Assembly (NCBI RefSeq): GCF_900114355.1
Contig: NZ_FOSS01000001.1
Location: 893,386 to 957,385, forward strand
Direction of reading: 5' to 3'
DNA length: 64,000 nt
From: Lysobacter sp. cf310
GTDB lineage: Bacteria > Pseudomonadota > Gammaproteobacteria > Xanthomonadales > Xanthomonadaceae
The position numbers and the translations under genes are program-made. The notes beneath the pieces are model-generated. The model saw nothing but the letters and a program-made list of their open reading frames with translations, did no database searches and was not told the DNA's origin. Below are positions 38,035-47,374 of the stretch, piece after piece; within the stretch, counting starts at the first letter, position 1; each line of letters opens with the position of its first letter.

Positions 38035-38961
38035 ATGGAAACCAAGGCCAATTACGTCCTCATCGGCGCGTTCACGATCATCGCGACGCTGTTCCTGCTG
38101 CTGTTCGCGCTGTGGGCCGCCAAATACTCGTCCGAGAAAAGCTGGCGCGAGTACGCGGTGATCTTCAACGAACCGGTGACCGGCCTGTCGGAAGGCAGCA
38201 CCGTGCAATACAACGGCATCTCGGTCGGCACGGTGAAGCTGCTGCGCCTGGCGCCGGACGACCCGCGCCGGGTGATCGCGCAGCTGCGCCTGCAGGCCGA
38301 CGCGCCGATCAAGGCCGACACCCGCGCCAAACTGTCGCTGACCGGCATCACCGGCAGCCCGATCATCCAGCTCACCGGCGGCAGCCCCGGCAGCCCGGCC
38401 CTGGCCGACGTCGACCGCCGCGAAATCCCGGTGATCCAGACCGAGGCTTCGGCGCTGCAGAACATCGCCGACACCGCCAACCGCCTGGTCGCGCGCCTGG
38501 ACCAGGTGCTCAGCGACGAGAACGTCAAGCGGGTGTCGAACACGCTGTCCAACATCGAGGCCATGACCGGCTCGATCGCCGACCAGCGCGAGGACCTGCG
38601 CGCGCTGATCGTCAACGCGCGCAAATCCAGCGAACAACTGTCGGCGACCCTGGACACCACCAACCAGGCGGTCAAGAACGTCGACCGCGAATTGGTCGCC
38701 AAGCTGCCGGGCCTGATCTCCAAGCTCGACAGCACCCTGACCCGCCTGGATTCGGCCGCCAACGGCGCCAACGGCATCCTCAACGACAACCGCGCCGCGA
38801 TCAGCAGCTTCGCCAACGACGGCCTGGCCCAGCTCGGCCCGACCCTGGCCGAGCTGCGCGTGCTGGTGCGCGACCTGCGCCGCATCAGCGACCGCATCGA
38901 CAGCAACCCGACCCGCTACCTGCTCGGCCGCGACGCCCAGAAGGAGTTCGAGCCGCAATGA
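38035..38961 (+). CDS. mlaD: MCE-domain lipid-binding protein MlaD
   Basis: 308-aa inner-membrane-anchored protein with one MCE domain. Anchor METKANYVLIGAFTIIATLF, then the MCE motif (YNGISVGTVKLLRLAPDDP) at about 40-120. A long helical region to residue 300 contains repeated Asn/Asp/Leu heptads (LVARLDQVLSDENVKRVSNT). E. coli MlaD is only about 180 aa and lacks this tail, which here may form a longer bridge or a pore collar. The stop overlaps the next start. Confidence 0.93.
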   Translation: METKANYVLIGAFTIIATLFLLLFALWAAKYSSEKSWREYAVIFNEPVTGLSEGSTVQYNGISVGTVKLLRLAPDDPRRVIAQLRLQADAPIKADTRAKLSLTGITGSPIIQLTGGSPGSPALADVDRREIPVIQTEASALQNIADTANRLVARLDQVLSDENVKRVSNTLSNIEAMTGSIADQREDLRALIVNARKSSEQLSATLDTTNQAVKNVDRELVAKLPGLISKLDSTLTRLDSAANGANGILNDNRAAISSFANDGLAQLGPTLAELRVLVRDLRRISDRIDSNPTRYLLGRDAQKEFEPQ

Positions 38962-39632
38962 CCTCTCGCCCCCTGCCCCGCCCTTACGCGCTGCTGCGCC
39001 GCGCCGCCGGCCTGAGCCTGCTGTTGAGCCTGAGCGCGTGTTCGATCCTGGGCGACAAGCCCAAGGAGCGCTCCACCCTGTACGCGCCCGATCCGCGCGT
39101 GCAGGCCGACGCCGCCTGGCCCAACGCCGACTGGCAGCTGTCGCTGACGCCGCCGACCTCGGCGCGCATGATCGACAGCCTGCGCATCGCGGTGCGCCCG
39201 ACCCCGAACGAGATGCAGGTCTACAAGGGCGCCGGCTGGGCCAAGCCGCCGGGCGAGATGCTGCAGGACGCGCTGCTGCGCGCGCTGGAGGACTCCGGCC
39301 GGATCGACGCGGTCGCGCGCCAGGGCAGCGGCGTGGCCGCCGACTACAAGCTGGTGCTGGACCTGCGCCGCTTCGAATCCGACTACAACGGCCAGGCGCT
39401 GCCTTCGGCGACCATCGAAGTCAGCGCCAAGCTGCTGCACAACAGCGACCAGAAGATCGCAGCCGCGCGCACCTTCGTGCAGAGCCAGCGCGCGTCCACC
39501 ACCGCGGTGCCGGACGTGGTCGCCGCCTTCGACGGCGCCCTGGCCGCGATCACCCGCGACCTCGGCGGCTGGATCCTCAGCAGCGGCAACGCCCACGAAC
39601 AGGCCGAGCACCCGCGCAGCGCGCGGCGCTGA
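38958..39632 (+). CDS. ABC-type transport auxiliary lipoprotein
   Basis: 224-aa lipoprotein with signal sequence ending LSLSACSIL (lipobox, Cys at about residue 29). The mature part resembles the ABC-transport auxiliary component family that accompanies MCE systems, including PqiC-like proteins (PPTSARMIDSLRIAVRPTPN, LLRALEDSGRIDAVARQG, TFVQSQRASTTAVPDVVAAF). Probably located in the outer membrane or periplasm. ATGA overlap with mlaD. It replaces the mlaC-type shuttle in the position expected for the last operon gene; no mlaC is seen here. Confidence 0.85.
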   Translation: MTSRPLPRPYALLRRAAGLSLLLSLSACSILGDKPKERSTLYAPDPRVQADAAWPNADWQLSLTPPTSARMIDSLRIAVRPTPNEMQVYKGAGWAKPPGEMLQDALLRALEDSGRIDAVARQGSGVAADYKLVLDLRRFESDYNGQALPSATIEVSAKLLHNSDQKIAAARTFVQSQRASTTAVPDVVAAFDGALAAITRDLGGWILSSGNAHEQAEHPRSARR

Positions 39633-39638
39633 TCGCGC

Positions 39639-40415
39639 TCAGAACGGATCGGCCGGCCGCAGCACGCGGCCGGCGCCGCGATAGGGCAAGGCCGGCACGC
39701 TCTCGATCGTTATCGCCTGCGCGGCGACGCGACGGCGGCGCACGGCGATCGCGCCGATATGCGCCGCGCCCAGCCGGAAACTCCAGAACCGCCATGCCGG
39801 CGGCACCGCGCGATCGCGCTGCAGGCGCGGCGCGCCATCGTCCGCGTGCGCGAAGGCGATGCGCTCGAACGGCAACCGCAGGCCGCGGCCGCCGGCCTTG
39901 GCGCAGGCCTCCTTCAGGGTCCAACTGCGCAGAAAGGCATCGGCGCGCTGCTCGGGCGCTTGCGCGAGCAGCGCGGCCAGCTCGTCCGGCGCCAAGGTGC
40001 GCGCGTTCCACAGCTCCTGGGTGTCGCGCGCGCGCGGTTCCAGATCCAGGCCCACGCGCCCGCCCGGCGCGACCAGGCAGCCGACCAGACCCGCGCAATG
40101 CGACAGGCTGAAACTCAGTTCCGGCGCATCCGCCACGCGCGGGCGCCCATAGACGCCGCGCAGGTAACGCCAGTCCTGCGGCGGCCGCGGCCGGCAGGCC
40201 GACAGCGCGTGGCGCAGCAGCAGGCGCGCGACCAGGGCCTCGCGCCGCACCGGCGCCAGGCGCAGCCGCGCCAGGCGCGCGCGCTCGTCCGCGTCCAGCA
40301 GGCCCAGCTGCGCCTCGTACACGGCGTCGTGGGCGGCATCGACCTCGGCCAGGAACAGGCGCGGCGTGGCGGGCGCGCGCGCATCCTTGGCGGGGGGAGA
40401 GGCGGGGCCGGTCAT
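39639..40415 (-). CDS. 4'-phosphopantetheinyl transferase (Sfp type)
   Basis: 258-aa enzyme that attaches phosphopantetheine from CoA to carrier proteins. The Sfp/EntD motifs are clear: LSFSLSHCAGLVGCLVAPG, RVGLDLEPRARD (GxDxE Mg site) and WTLKEACAKAGGRGL (W-x-x-KE-x3-K). This broad-specificity type serves peptide and polyketide carrier proteins rather than only the fatty-acid carrier protein. No synthetase genes are in this window. The start is uncertain: ATG at 40413-40415 or 40446-40448, neither with a good Shine-Dalgarno site. The convergent mla operon ends 6 nt away. Confidence 0.93.
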   Translation of the reverse strand: MTGPASPPAKDARAPATPRLFLAEVDAAHDAVYEAQLGLLDADERARLARLRLAPVRREALVARLLLRHALSACRPRPPQDWRYLRGVYGRPRVADAPELSFSLSHCAGLVGCLVAPGGRVGLDLEPRARDTQELWNARTLAPDELAALLAQAPEQRADAFLRSWTLKEACAKAGGRGLRLPFERIAFAHADDGAPRLQRDRAVPPAWRFWSFRLGAAHIGAIAVRRRRVAAQAITIESVPALPYRGAGRVLRPADPF

Positions 40416-40545
40416 ACGCAAAGGCCAGAGGGAGGCGGCGTCGAGCATACCGTCGGCGCCGCATTCGCGGGTCCGGACAGGGGCCGGCTTTGAGCTCGGG
40501 GCCCAAACCCGCGACAATTCCAGCCTCAGCAAGCGGAGAGCCAGC

Positions 40546-42177
40546 ATGAGCGAACACAGCCCCAACCCCGCCGAGGTCGAGCGCGACGTCATGGAGTACG
40601 ACGTCGTCACCGTCGGCGCCGGTCCGGCCGGCCTGTCGTTCGCGATCCGCCTCAAGCAGATCAACCCGGAAATCTCGGTCTGCGTGATCGAGAAGTCCAG
40701 CACCATCGGCGCCCACATCCTGTCCGGCGCGGTGATCGAGACCGGCCCGCTGGACGCGCTGCTGCCGAACTGGCGCGACAACCCGCCGCCGATCTGCGTG
40801 CCGGTCACCCAGGACGAGTTCTGGCTGCTGACCAAGGAAGGCGCGCGCCGCCTGCCGGTGCCGCCGGGCATGAACAACCACCACGGCAACGTGATCGTGA
40901 GCCTGGGCGCGACCTGCGCCTGGCTGGCGCCGCAGGCCGAGGCGCTGGGCGTGGAGATCTACGCCGGCTTCGCCGCCTCCGAAACCCTGCACGACGCCGA
41001 CGGCCGCGTGGTCGGCGTGCGCATCGGCGACATGGGCGTGGCCAAGGACGGATCGCACAAGCCCGGCTACACCGCAGGCATCGACATCCGCGCCAAGGTC
41101 ACCGTATTCGCCGAGGGCGCGCGCGGCCACCTGACCAAGCGCCTGATCAAGCGCTTCGGCCTGGACGCGAACAGCGACCCGCAGGGCTATTCGATCGGCA
41201 TCAAGGAACTGTGGCAGGTGCCGGAAGACCGCGTCACCCCGGGCAAGGTCGTGCACAGCTTCGGCTGGCCGGCCGACAACCACACCTACGGCGGCAGCTT
41301 CCTGTATCACCTGGACAAGGGCCGCATCGCCCTGGGCTATGTGAGCGGCCTCGACTACCGCGACCCCGACTACAAGCCCTGGGAAGCCTTCCAGCAATGG
41401 AAGAACCACCCGACCGTGAAGCCCCTGCTCGAAGGCGGCAACCTGGTCTCGGCCGGCGCGCGTGCGATCGTCACCGGCGGCTGGCAGTCGCTGCCCAAGG
41501 TCGAGATGCCGGGCGCGCTGCTGATCGGCGACACCGCCGGCCTGCTCAACGTGCCCAAGATCAAGGGCACCCATCAGGCGATCCGCAGCGGCATGCTCGC
41601 CGCCGAACACCTGGCCGCGTCCGAACTCGCGCCGGAAGGCTACGACGCCAAGCTGCGCGCCTCGCCGGCGATGGACGAGCTCAAGAAGGTCCGCAACATC
41701 AAGCCCGCGTTCAAGCGCGGCCTGTGGTTCGGCATGCTCAACGCGGCCTGGGAAACCGTCACCGGCGGGCTGTCGCCGTGGACGCTGAAGAACAAGCCCG
41801 ACTGGTCCTCGCTGCAGAAGCTCGAGGACGCCGAAAAGCCCAAGCGCGATTACGTCGACCGCACCCTGGCGCCGCGCGACCGCCTGGCCGGCGTCTACTT
41901 CGCCGCCACCGAGCACGATGAAGATCAGCCCGTGCACCTCAAGGTCGCCGACACCTCGATCTGCGTGACCCGCTGCGCCGAGGAATACGGCAACCCCTGC
42001 ACCCGCTTCTGCCCCGCCGGCGTCTACGAGATCGTCGAAGAGGCCGAAGGCAAGCGCCTGCAGATCAACGCCGCCAACTGCGTGCACTGCAAGACCTGCG
42101 ACATCAAGGACCCCTACGAGATCATCACCTGGGTCACGCCGGAAGGCGGCTCGGGGCCGAATTACCAGAATCTCTGA
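40546..42177 (+). CDS. Electron transfer flavoprotein-ubiquinone oxidoreductase
   Basis: Inner-membrane-associated enzyme that passes electrons from ETF to ubiquinone, 543 aa. FAD-binding VGAGPAGLSFAIRLKQ at about 22-37, the membrane and quinone region in the middle (GGSFLYHLDKGRIALGYVSG) and the C-terminal ferredoxin-like part with four cysteines for the 4Fe-4S cluster (CTRFCPAGVY, NCVHCKTCDI). Start ATG at 40546 follows GGAG. Partner ETF subunits are encoded at 56037-57721, so the whole chain from acyl-CoA dehydrogenases to quinone is represented. Confidence 0.96.
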   Translation: MSEHSPNPAEVERDVMEYDVVTVGAGPAGLSFAIRLKQINPEISVCVIEKSSTIGAHILSGAVIETGPLDALLPNWRDNPPPICVPVTQDEFWLLTKEGARRLPVPPGMNNHHGNVIVSLGATCAWLAPQAEALGVEIYAGFAASETLHDADGRVVGVRIGDMGVAKDGSHKPGYTAGIDIRAKVTVFAEGARGHLTKRLIKRFGLDANSDPQGYSIGIKELWQVPEDRVTPGKVVHSFGWPADNHTYGGSFLYHLDKGRIALGYVSGLDYRDPDYKPWEAFQQWKNHPTVKPLLEGGNLVSAGARAIVTGGWQSLPKVEMPGALLIGDTAGLLNVPKIKGTHQAIRSGMLAAEHLAASELAPEGYDAKLRASPAMDELKKVRNIKPAFKRGLWFGMLNAAWETVTGGLSPWTLKNKPDWSSLQKLEDAEKPKRDYVDRTLAPRDRLAGVYFAATEHDEDQPVHLKVADTSICVTRCAEEYGNPCTRFCPAGVYEIVEEAEGKRLQINAANCVHCKTCDIKDPYEIITWVTPEGGSGPNYQNL

Positions 42178-42179
42178 GC

Positions 42180-42899
42180 GTGACCGTCCGCGCATCGCGC
42201 GTCGCGCTGTGGACGATCGCATTGGCGATTGTCTCGGCGGCCGGCTGGGTGGCGACGCGCCCGCAGCCGCCCGTCCGCGTATCCGAGCATGCATCCTGGA
42301 TTCCGATACCCGAAGGCGGCATGGATGCGTCCGAGTATCCGATCCGCGATTTGTTGATAGGCAACTTCAGCGACGGCCTCCAGCATCATCTCCCGTCCAA
42401 TGCGGATCGCTCCTTGGTGCAGCGCTGCGGGGCCGGAAAGCCCGGCGAGCCCGCGGAAACTTATGCCGCGCTGATCGGCGACCACTGGTTCGTGAAGGAT
42501 CAAAAGATTTGGAGCATCGAGATGACCTCGTCCGGCGATTGGCTGGACGTGACCATCGTCGACGGATTTCCTGTGATGGCGCCGGAGCCGAAACCAGGCG
42601 AAGTCCTGCGCACCCTTGAACTGCGGCCCGTGTTGCGGCGCACCGTACGTAAGGCGGATCTGGCCGACGTGCGCGAGGCCTGGAGCGCACCGGCCTTATG
42701 GGTCGCGCCGCAGACCGATCGTCATTGCCTCGACGGCAGCATCGTCTATCTAGAGGCCTGCGTGCTGGGCCGCTACCACGCCCGCTCGCGCACCTGCGGC
42801 TCTGCCGGCACCGTCGAAGGAATGAAGTTGTGGCAACGCCTGCGCGCGCACTTCCCCGATCCGCCGGCCGCCACGATCACGCGCGTCGACTCGCCATAG
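42180..42899 (+). CDS. Unrecognised membrane-anchored protein
   Basis: 239-aa protein, GTG start at 42180, 2 nt after the ETF-QO stop. One N-terminal hydrophobic segment (VALWTIALAIVSAAGWVA) suggests a membrane anchor or uncleaved signal. The rest is a soluble domain with four cysteines (RCGAGK, HCLDGS, EACVLG, TCGSAG) that could form two disulfides in the periplasm. Codon use is a little less GC-rich than that of ETF-QO. No family recognised. Confidence 0.7.
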   Translation: MTVRASRVALWTIALAIVSAAGWVATRPQPPVRVSEHASWIPIPEGGMDASEYPIRDLLIGNFSDGLQHHLPSNADRSLVQRCGAGKPGEPAETYAALIGDHWFVKDQKIWSIEMTSSGDWLDVTIVDGFPVMAPEPKPGEVLRTLELRPVLRRTVRKADLADVREAWSAPALWVAPQTDRHCLDGSIVYLEACVLGRYHARSRTCGSAGTVEGMKLWQRLRAHFPDPPAATITRVDSP

Positions 42900-42966
42900 C
42901 GCAACCGCTGCCCTGCTCGCTGGGACACGAGACGCATCGCTCACGCAACCCACCGCGGAAGCTCGC

Positions 42967-44337
42967 TCAAGCGAACAACAAATCGCGCATGCGCTTGTCC
43001 ACCTGCGCGGTGACGTTGAACCGCATCCAGGTGCTAGGCGCCTGCTGCGCGGTGAACAGACTGCCCGGCGCGATCAGGATGCGCTGCTCGCGGCAGCGCA
43101 TCGCCAGTTGGTTGGTGTCGGTGCGCATGTTCGCCCACAGAAACATGCCGTCGGCCGGGTCGCCGAGGATATCCACACCTTCGGCCGCGAACATCCGTTT
43201 CGCCAGCTCGCGCTGTCCCGCGAGCCGCTCACGCAGGCCTTCGACGTGCTTGTCGTAGCGGCGCTCGGCCAGCAGCTTATGCACCAGCCGCTCGTTGAGC
43301 TCGGGCGTGGTGAAGCCGGTCAGGATCTTGGCGTTGGTCAGCTTGCGCGCCAGTTCGGCGTTGGCGGCCAGGTAGCCCACGCGCACGTTCGCCGCCAAGG
43401 TCTTGGAGAAACTGCCGGCATAGACCACGCGATCGAGCCGATCCAACGCCGCCGCGCGCGTCACCCGCGAGCCGCAAAGATCGGCGTAGACGTCGTCCTC
43501 GAACACGGTCACGTCGTGGCGCGCGGCCAGCGCGAGGATGCGCGCGACCACGCTTTCCGGCAGCGACAGCCCGGTCGGATTGCGCGCGGCGGTGCTCAGC
43601 ACCAGCAGGCGCGGCCGCTCCTGCGCCATCCGCCGCTCCAGCTCGGCCAGATCCGGGCCGTCCGCACCGCAGGCGATGCCGACCACGCGCGCGCCGTGCG
43701 CGGCCACGATGCCGAGCGCGCCGAACCAGCACGGGTCGAGCGTCAGCACCGCATCGCCGGGTTTGACCAGGGCCGAGAGCACCAGGTTGAGCGCGTGCGC
43801 GACGCCGGTGGTCAGCACGATCTGGTCGGGCTGGGCGAGGATGTCCAGCGCCGCCAGGCGCTGCTGCAACAAGGCGCGCAAGGGCGCGTAGCCGTGCGGC
43901 TTGCCACTGTCCAACCAACGCCCCTCGCGCCCGAGCGCGCGGATCGCCGCGCTCAACTGCGCGCCGTCCAGCCACGACGCCGGCAGCACGCCCAGCCCCG
44001 GCCCCTGCGCGGCGCCGCTTTCGAGCATGTTCTGCATCAGCCAGTCCAGATCGATCACCGATCCCGGTGCCGGTTCCGACGCGGGCGTCGCGAGCGCGCG
44101 CTCGCGCACGTAGAAGCCCGAACCGCGGCGCGCTTCCAGATAGCCGTCGGCGACCAGACGCTCGTAGGCCTCGACCACGGTGAACGGCGACACTCCGCGC
44201 TGGCGCGCCAGGACCCGCACGGACGGCAGGCGCATGCCCGGCCGCAACACTTCGCCCTCGATGCGCCGGCGCGCCCAGCGCACGCAGTCTTCGACCCGGC
44301 TCAGGCCGGGCGGGCGACGCTTAGGAGGCAGGGTCAC
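42967..44337 (-). CDS. MocR/PdxR-type transcriptional regulator with aminotransferase domain
   Basis: 456-aa GntR-family regulator of the MocR class. An N-terminal winged helix (EVLRPGMRLPSVRVLARQRG, then VSPFTVVEAYERLVADGYLE) is linked to a fold-type I aminotransferase domain. The PLP lysine is in YAGSFSKTLAA, and AARNPTGLSLP plus the Asp of FEDDVYAD complete the cofactor site. GTG start at 44337, with GGGG ten bases upstream, keeps the whole DNA-binding domain. Such proteins sense PLP or amino acids. It is divergent from the hydrolase at 44448, its likely target. Confidence 0.9.
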   Translation of the reverse strand: MTLPPKRRPPGLSRVEDCVRWARRRIEGEVLRPGMRLPSVRVLARQRGVSPFTVVEAYERLVADGYLEARRGSGFYVRERALATPASEPAPGSVIDLDWLMQNMLESGAAQGPGLGVLPASWLDGAQLSAAIRALGREGRWLDSGKPHGYAPLRALLQQRLAALDILAQPDQIVLTTGVAHALNLVLSALVKPGDAVLTLDPCWFGALGIVAAHGARVVGIACGADGPDLAELERRMAQERPRLLVLSTAARNPTGLSLPESVVARILALAARHDVTVFEDDVYADLCGSRVTRAAALDRLDRVVYAGSFSKTLAANVRVGYLAANAELARKLTNAKILTGFTTPELNERLVHKLLAERRYDKHVEGLRERLAGQRELAKRMFAAEGVDILGDPADGMFLWANMRTDTNQLAMRCREQRILIAPGSLFTAQQAPSTWMRFNVTAQVDKRMRDLLFA

Positions 44338-44361
44338 CGTATCGGCCCCAGGAGCGGAAAG

Positions 44362-44383
44362 TGTATCGGTACTGTACTGGTCG
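44362..44383. promoter_or_regulatory. Probable MocR operator in a divergent promoter
   Basis: TGTATCGGTACTGTACTGGT contains GTACTGTAC, an odd palindrome and also a repeat of GTAC. It lies between the divergent regulator and hydrolase genes. MocR regulators often bind such GTAC-like repeats. No factor binding is shown here. Confidence 0.5.
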
Positions 44384-44447
44384 GCGGGGTTAAAAAGTAC
44401 CTGCGGCGTAACGCCGCGCTCCCCTGCCTTCGGCCCCGACCCAGACC

Positions 44448-45743
44448 ATGACCAACGCCACCTCCCTCCTTCCCCGTGGTCTCGCCCTGTGCGCGCTGCT
44501 GGCCGCAGGCGCGCTGTCGCCCGCGGCCGCCGCCGAGCCCGCCGACCAAGCCTGCATCGGCAGCTATCGCCTTCAGGACGGCCGCGACGTCGACCTCGCG
44601 ATGTCCGACGAATCGCACTACCGCTGGCGCATGAAGGACGGCACCAGCGGCAAGCTGAGCTGGGCCGCGCCGGGCGACTGGACCAGCACGCTGGGATGGA
44701 CCGAACGCGCGGACGGCCACCGCGTCGCGCTACCCGACTGCGCGTCCGGCCGCATCGCCTTCGACGGCATCGCCGGCGAACGGCTCGCGTTCGACGTGAT
44801 CGAGACGCGCTTCGTCTCCGCCGGCGCGACCCTGGCCGGGCGCCTGGTCCTGCCGCCGGGCAGGAACCGGGTGCCGATCGTGGTGCTGGTGCACGGCTCC
44901 GAACGCGATTCGGCGCGCGACTATTACGCGCTGCAGCGCCAGTTCCCGTCCGAAGGCATCGGCGCCTTCGTCTACGACAAGCGCGGCACCGGCGCATCCG
45001 GCGGGCGCTACACCCAGAACTTCCTCACCCTGGCCAACGACGCGATCGCCGCCTTGCGCGAAGCGCGCCGGCTAGCAGGCGCGCGCGCCGGCAAGATGGG
45101 CTATCAGGCCGGCAGCCAGGGCGGTTGGGTCGCGCCGCTGGCGGCGAAGATCGAGCCGGCGGATTTCGTGATCGTGAGTTTCGGCCTGGCGGTGTCGCCG
45201 CTGGACGAGGACCGCGCCGCGATCGAACTGGATATGACGCGGCGCGGCTACGGCGCCGACGTGGTCGCCAAGGCCATGCAAGTCGCCGACGCCACCGCGG
45301 CGGTGCTGGAGAGCGACTTCCGCGAAGGCTACGAACAGGTGGCCCGGATCAAGCAGCGCTACGGCGCCGAACCCTGGTTCAAGTTCGTGCGCGGCAACGT
45401 CAGTTTCTTCATCCTGGAAAAGCCCGAGGCCGAACTGCGCAGCGTGGGCCCCACGCTGTTCCCGGGCACGCCCATGGACTACGACGCGCTGCCGGTGCTG
45501 CGCAATCTGCGCACGCCGCAACTCTGGCTGCTGGGCGGAGAAGACATCGACGCGCCCAGCGCGGAAACCGCGCGCCGGTTGAGCGCGCTGGCCAAGGACG
45601 GCGCGCCGATCCGTTTCACCGTGTTTCCGCACGCCGAGCACGGCATGTACGAATTCGAACTCGGCGCCGACGGTAGCCGCCTGTCCACGCGTCAGCCTGC
45701 GGCGTACTTCCCGCAGATGCGCGACTTCATCAAAGCCCGTTGA
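44448..45743 (+). CDS. Exported alpha/beta hydrolase
   Basis: 431-aa secreted hydrolase with a signal peptide ending AAA-AE. The N-terminal domain (about 30-130) is of unknown type. The alpha/beta hydrolase domain starts at PIVVLVHGSERDSARDYYAL (oxyanion HG). The nucleophile elbow is QAGSQGGW, where the usual first Gly of G-x-S-x-G is Ala. The acid is near GGEDIDAPSA and the catalytic His near HAEHGMYEFE. Related proteins act as peptidases or esterases on small substrates. Divergent from a MocR regulator. Confidence 0.85.
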   Translation: MTNATSLLPRGLALCALLAAGALSPAAAAEPADQACIGSYRLQDGRDVDLAMSDESHYRWRMKDGTSGKLSWAAPGDWTSTLGWTERADGHRVALPDCASGRIAFDGIAGERLAFDVIETRFVSAGATLAGRLVLPPGRNRVPIVVLVHGSERDSARDYYALQRQFPSEGIGAFVYDKRGTGASGGRYTQNFLTLANDAIAALREARRLAGARAGKMGYQAGSQGGWVAPLAAKIEPADFVIVSFGLAVSPLDEDRAAIELDMTRRGYGADVVAKAMQVADATAAVLESDFREGYEQVARIKQRYGAEPWFKFVRGNVSFFILEKPEAELRSVGPTLFPGTPMDYDALPVLRNLRTPQLWLLGGEDIDAPSAETARRLSALAKDGAPIRFTVFPHAEHGMYEFELGADGSRLSTRQPAAYFPQMRDFIKAR

Positions 45744-45787
45744 TCCGAGACGGGCGCTGCGCCCGGTTCGGCTTTCGTTCGCAGGTA

Positions 45788-45818
45788 CTGCGGCGATGCC
45801 TCACGCGCATCGCCGCAG
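45788..45818. terminator. Hairpin between convergent genes
   Basis: CTGCGGCGATGC (45788-45799) and GCATCGCCGCAG (45807-45818), a perfect 12-bp stem with a 7-nt loop, between the hydrolase gene and scoB. No T tract, so termination strength is uncertain. Confidence 0.6.
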
Positions 45819-45832
45819 GCTGCAAGCGCGCC

Positions 45833-46468
45833 TCAGGCGGCGCGCTTGAACGCCACGCCGGTCTTCTCGCGCAGCTCGTCCTCGCTCACGCCGGGCGCGC
45901 TTTCGACCAGCACCAGGCCGTCCTCGGTCACGTCCATCACCGCCAGTTCGGTGATGATGCGGTTGACCACGCCCAGGCCGGTCAGCGGCAGGGTGCATTC
46001 GGGCAGGATCTTGTGCTCGCCGTTCTTGGCGCTGTGCTCCATCAGCACCACCACGCGCTTGACGCCGGCCACCAGGTCCATCGCACCGCCCATGCCCTTG
46101 ACCATCTTGCCGGGCACCATCCAGTTGGCCAGATCGCCCTTGTCGGTGACCTGCATCGCGCCCAGGATCGCCAGGTCGATGTGGCCGCCGCGGATCATCG
46201 CGAAGCTGTCGTGGCTGCCGAAGTAGCTGGCGCCGGCGCGCGCGGTCACGGTCTGCTTGCCGGCGTTGATGAGGTCGGCGTCGACCTCGGCCTCGGTCGG
46301 GAACGGGCCGATGCCGAGCAGGCCGTTCTCGGACTGCAGCCATACGTCCATGCCCTCGGGGATGAAGTTGGCCACCAGCGTCGGCAAGCCGATGCCGAGA
46401 TTGACGTAGGCGCCGTCGGTGAGTTCCTGCGCGGCGCGCTGCGCCATTTGATCGCGGGTCCAAGCCAT
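45833..46468 (-). CDS. scoB: 3-oxoacid CoA-transferase subunit B
   Basis: Beta subunit of succinyl-CoA:3-ketoacid CoA-transferase, 211 aa. It moves CoA from succinyl-CoA to acetoacetate and so feeds ketone bodies into acetyl-CoA. The catalytic Glu is in the motif [30 protein letters not shown] and GGAMDLVAG are family features. Start ATG at 46468 follows AAGGA. Pair with scoA 53 nt upstream on the same strand. Confidence 0.95.
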   Translation of the reverse strand: MAWTRDQMAQRAAQELTDGAYVNLGIGLPTLVANFIPEGMDVWLQSENGLLGIGPFPTEAEVDADLINAGKQTVTARAGASYFGSHDSFAMIRGGHIDLAILGAMQVTDKGDLANWMVPGKMVKGMGGAMDLVAGVKRVVVLMEHSAKNGEHKILPECTLPLTGLGVVNRIITELAVMDVTEDGLVLVESAPGVSEDELREKTGVAFKRAA

Positions 46469-46521
46469 GTCGAATTCCTTGAAAGAGTCGTAAGCGTCGA
46501 GTCGTCGGTGGGGCGTGCGCG

Positions 46522-47259
46522 TCAGGCGCGCACGGTGCGCTGCTCGATGCGCTTCTCGGGCGCGGCGTTGAGCACGATGCGATCGACGTAGATGCCGGGC
46601 AGGTGCACGTGATCGGGATCGATCGCGCCGATCTCGACGATTTCCTCGACTTCGGCCACGCAGACCTTGCCGGCCATCGCGCAGGCCGGATTGAAGTTGC
46701 GCGCGGTCTTGCGGAACACCAGGTTGCCGGCCTTGTCGGCCTTCCAGGCCTTGACCAGCGAGACGTCGGCCTTGAGCGCGGTTTCCATCACGTAGTGGTG
46801 GCCGTCGAACTCGCGCGTCTCCTTGCCGTCGGCGACCACGGTGCCGTAGCCGGTGCGGGTGTAGAACGCCGGGATGCCGGCGCCGCCGGCGCGCAGGCGC
46901 TCGGCCAGCGTGCCCTGCGGGTTGAACTCGAGCTCGAGTTCGCCGGACAGGAACTGGCGTTCGAATTCCTTGTTCTCGCCGACGTAGGACGAAATCATCT
47001 TGCGGATCTGGCGCGTTTCCAGCAGCAGGCCCAGGCCGAACCCGTCGACGCCGGCGTTGTTGGAGATCGCGGTCAGGCCCTTGACGCCGCTGTCGCGCAG
47101 CGCCGCGATCAGGGCCTCGGGGATGCCGCACAGACCGAAGCCGCCGACCGCCAGGGTCTGGCCGTCCGCGACCAGGCCGCGCAGCGCCTCGTCGGCATTG
47201 GGGAACACTTTGTTCTTCGCGGCGCCGGCGCTGCGCGTCGCGGCAATGGCCTCGGCCAT
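46522..47259 (-). CDS. scoA: 3-oxoacid CoA-transferase subunit A
   Basis: Alpha subunit of the same CoA-transferase, 245 aa. Key family parts: [20 protein letters not shown] near the N-terminus, [14 protein letters not shown], and the C-terminal [16 protein letters not shown]. Start ATG at 47259 follows AAAGGAG. It precedes scoB, and together they form the usual heterotetramer. The presence of scoAB with etfAB and ETF-QO in one window suggests active oxidation of fatty acids or branched amino acids. Confidence 0.95.
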   Translation of the reverse strand: MAEAIAATRSAGAAKNKVFPNADEALRGLVADGQTLAVGGFGLCGIPEALIAALRDSGVKGLTAISNNAGVDGFGLGLLLETRQIRKMISSYVGENKEFERQFLSGELELEFNPQGTLAERLRAGGAGIPAFYTRTGYGTVVADGKETREFDGHHYVMETALKADVSLVKAWKADKAGNLVFRKTARNFNPACAMAGKVCVAEVEEIVEIGAIDPDHVHLPGIYVDRIVLNAAPEKRIEQRTVRA

Positions 47260-47374
47260 GGGGGAACTCCTTTGCGGGATGGGCGCAGTTTAGCGCGCCA
47301 GCCCGCCCGGCCCCACCGGACCTTAGGGCAATGGTCACTCGTGCCGGGATGGGCGGCGACGTTAGACTTCAAGC

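Noticed and set aside
44448-45743. Idea that the hydrolase is an inactive pseudoenzyme
   Set aside because: Only the first Gly of the nucleophile elbow is changed to Ala; the Ser and a candidate acid and His remain, so loss of activity is not supported.
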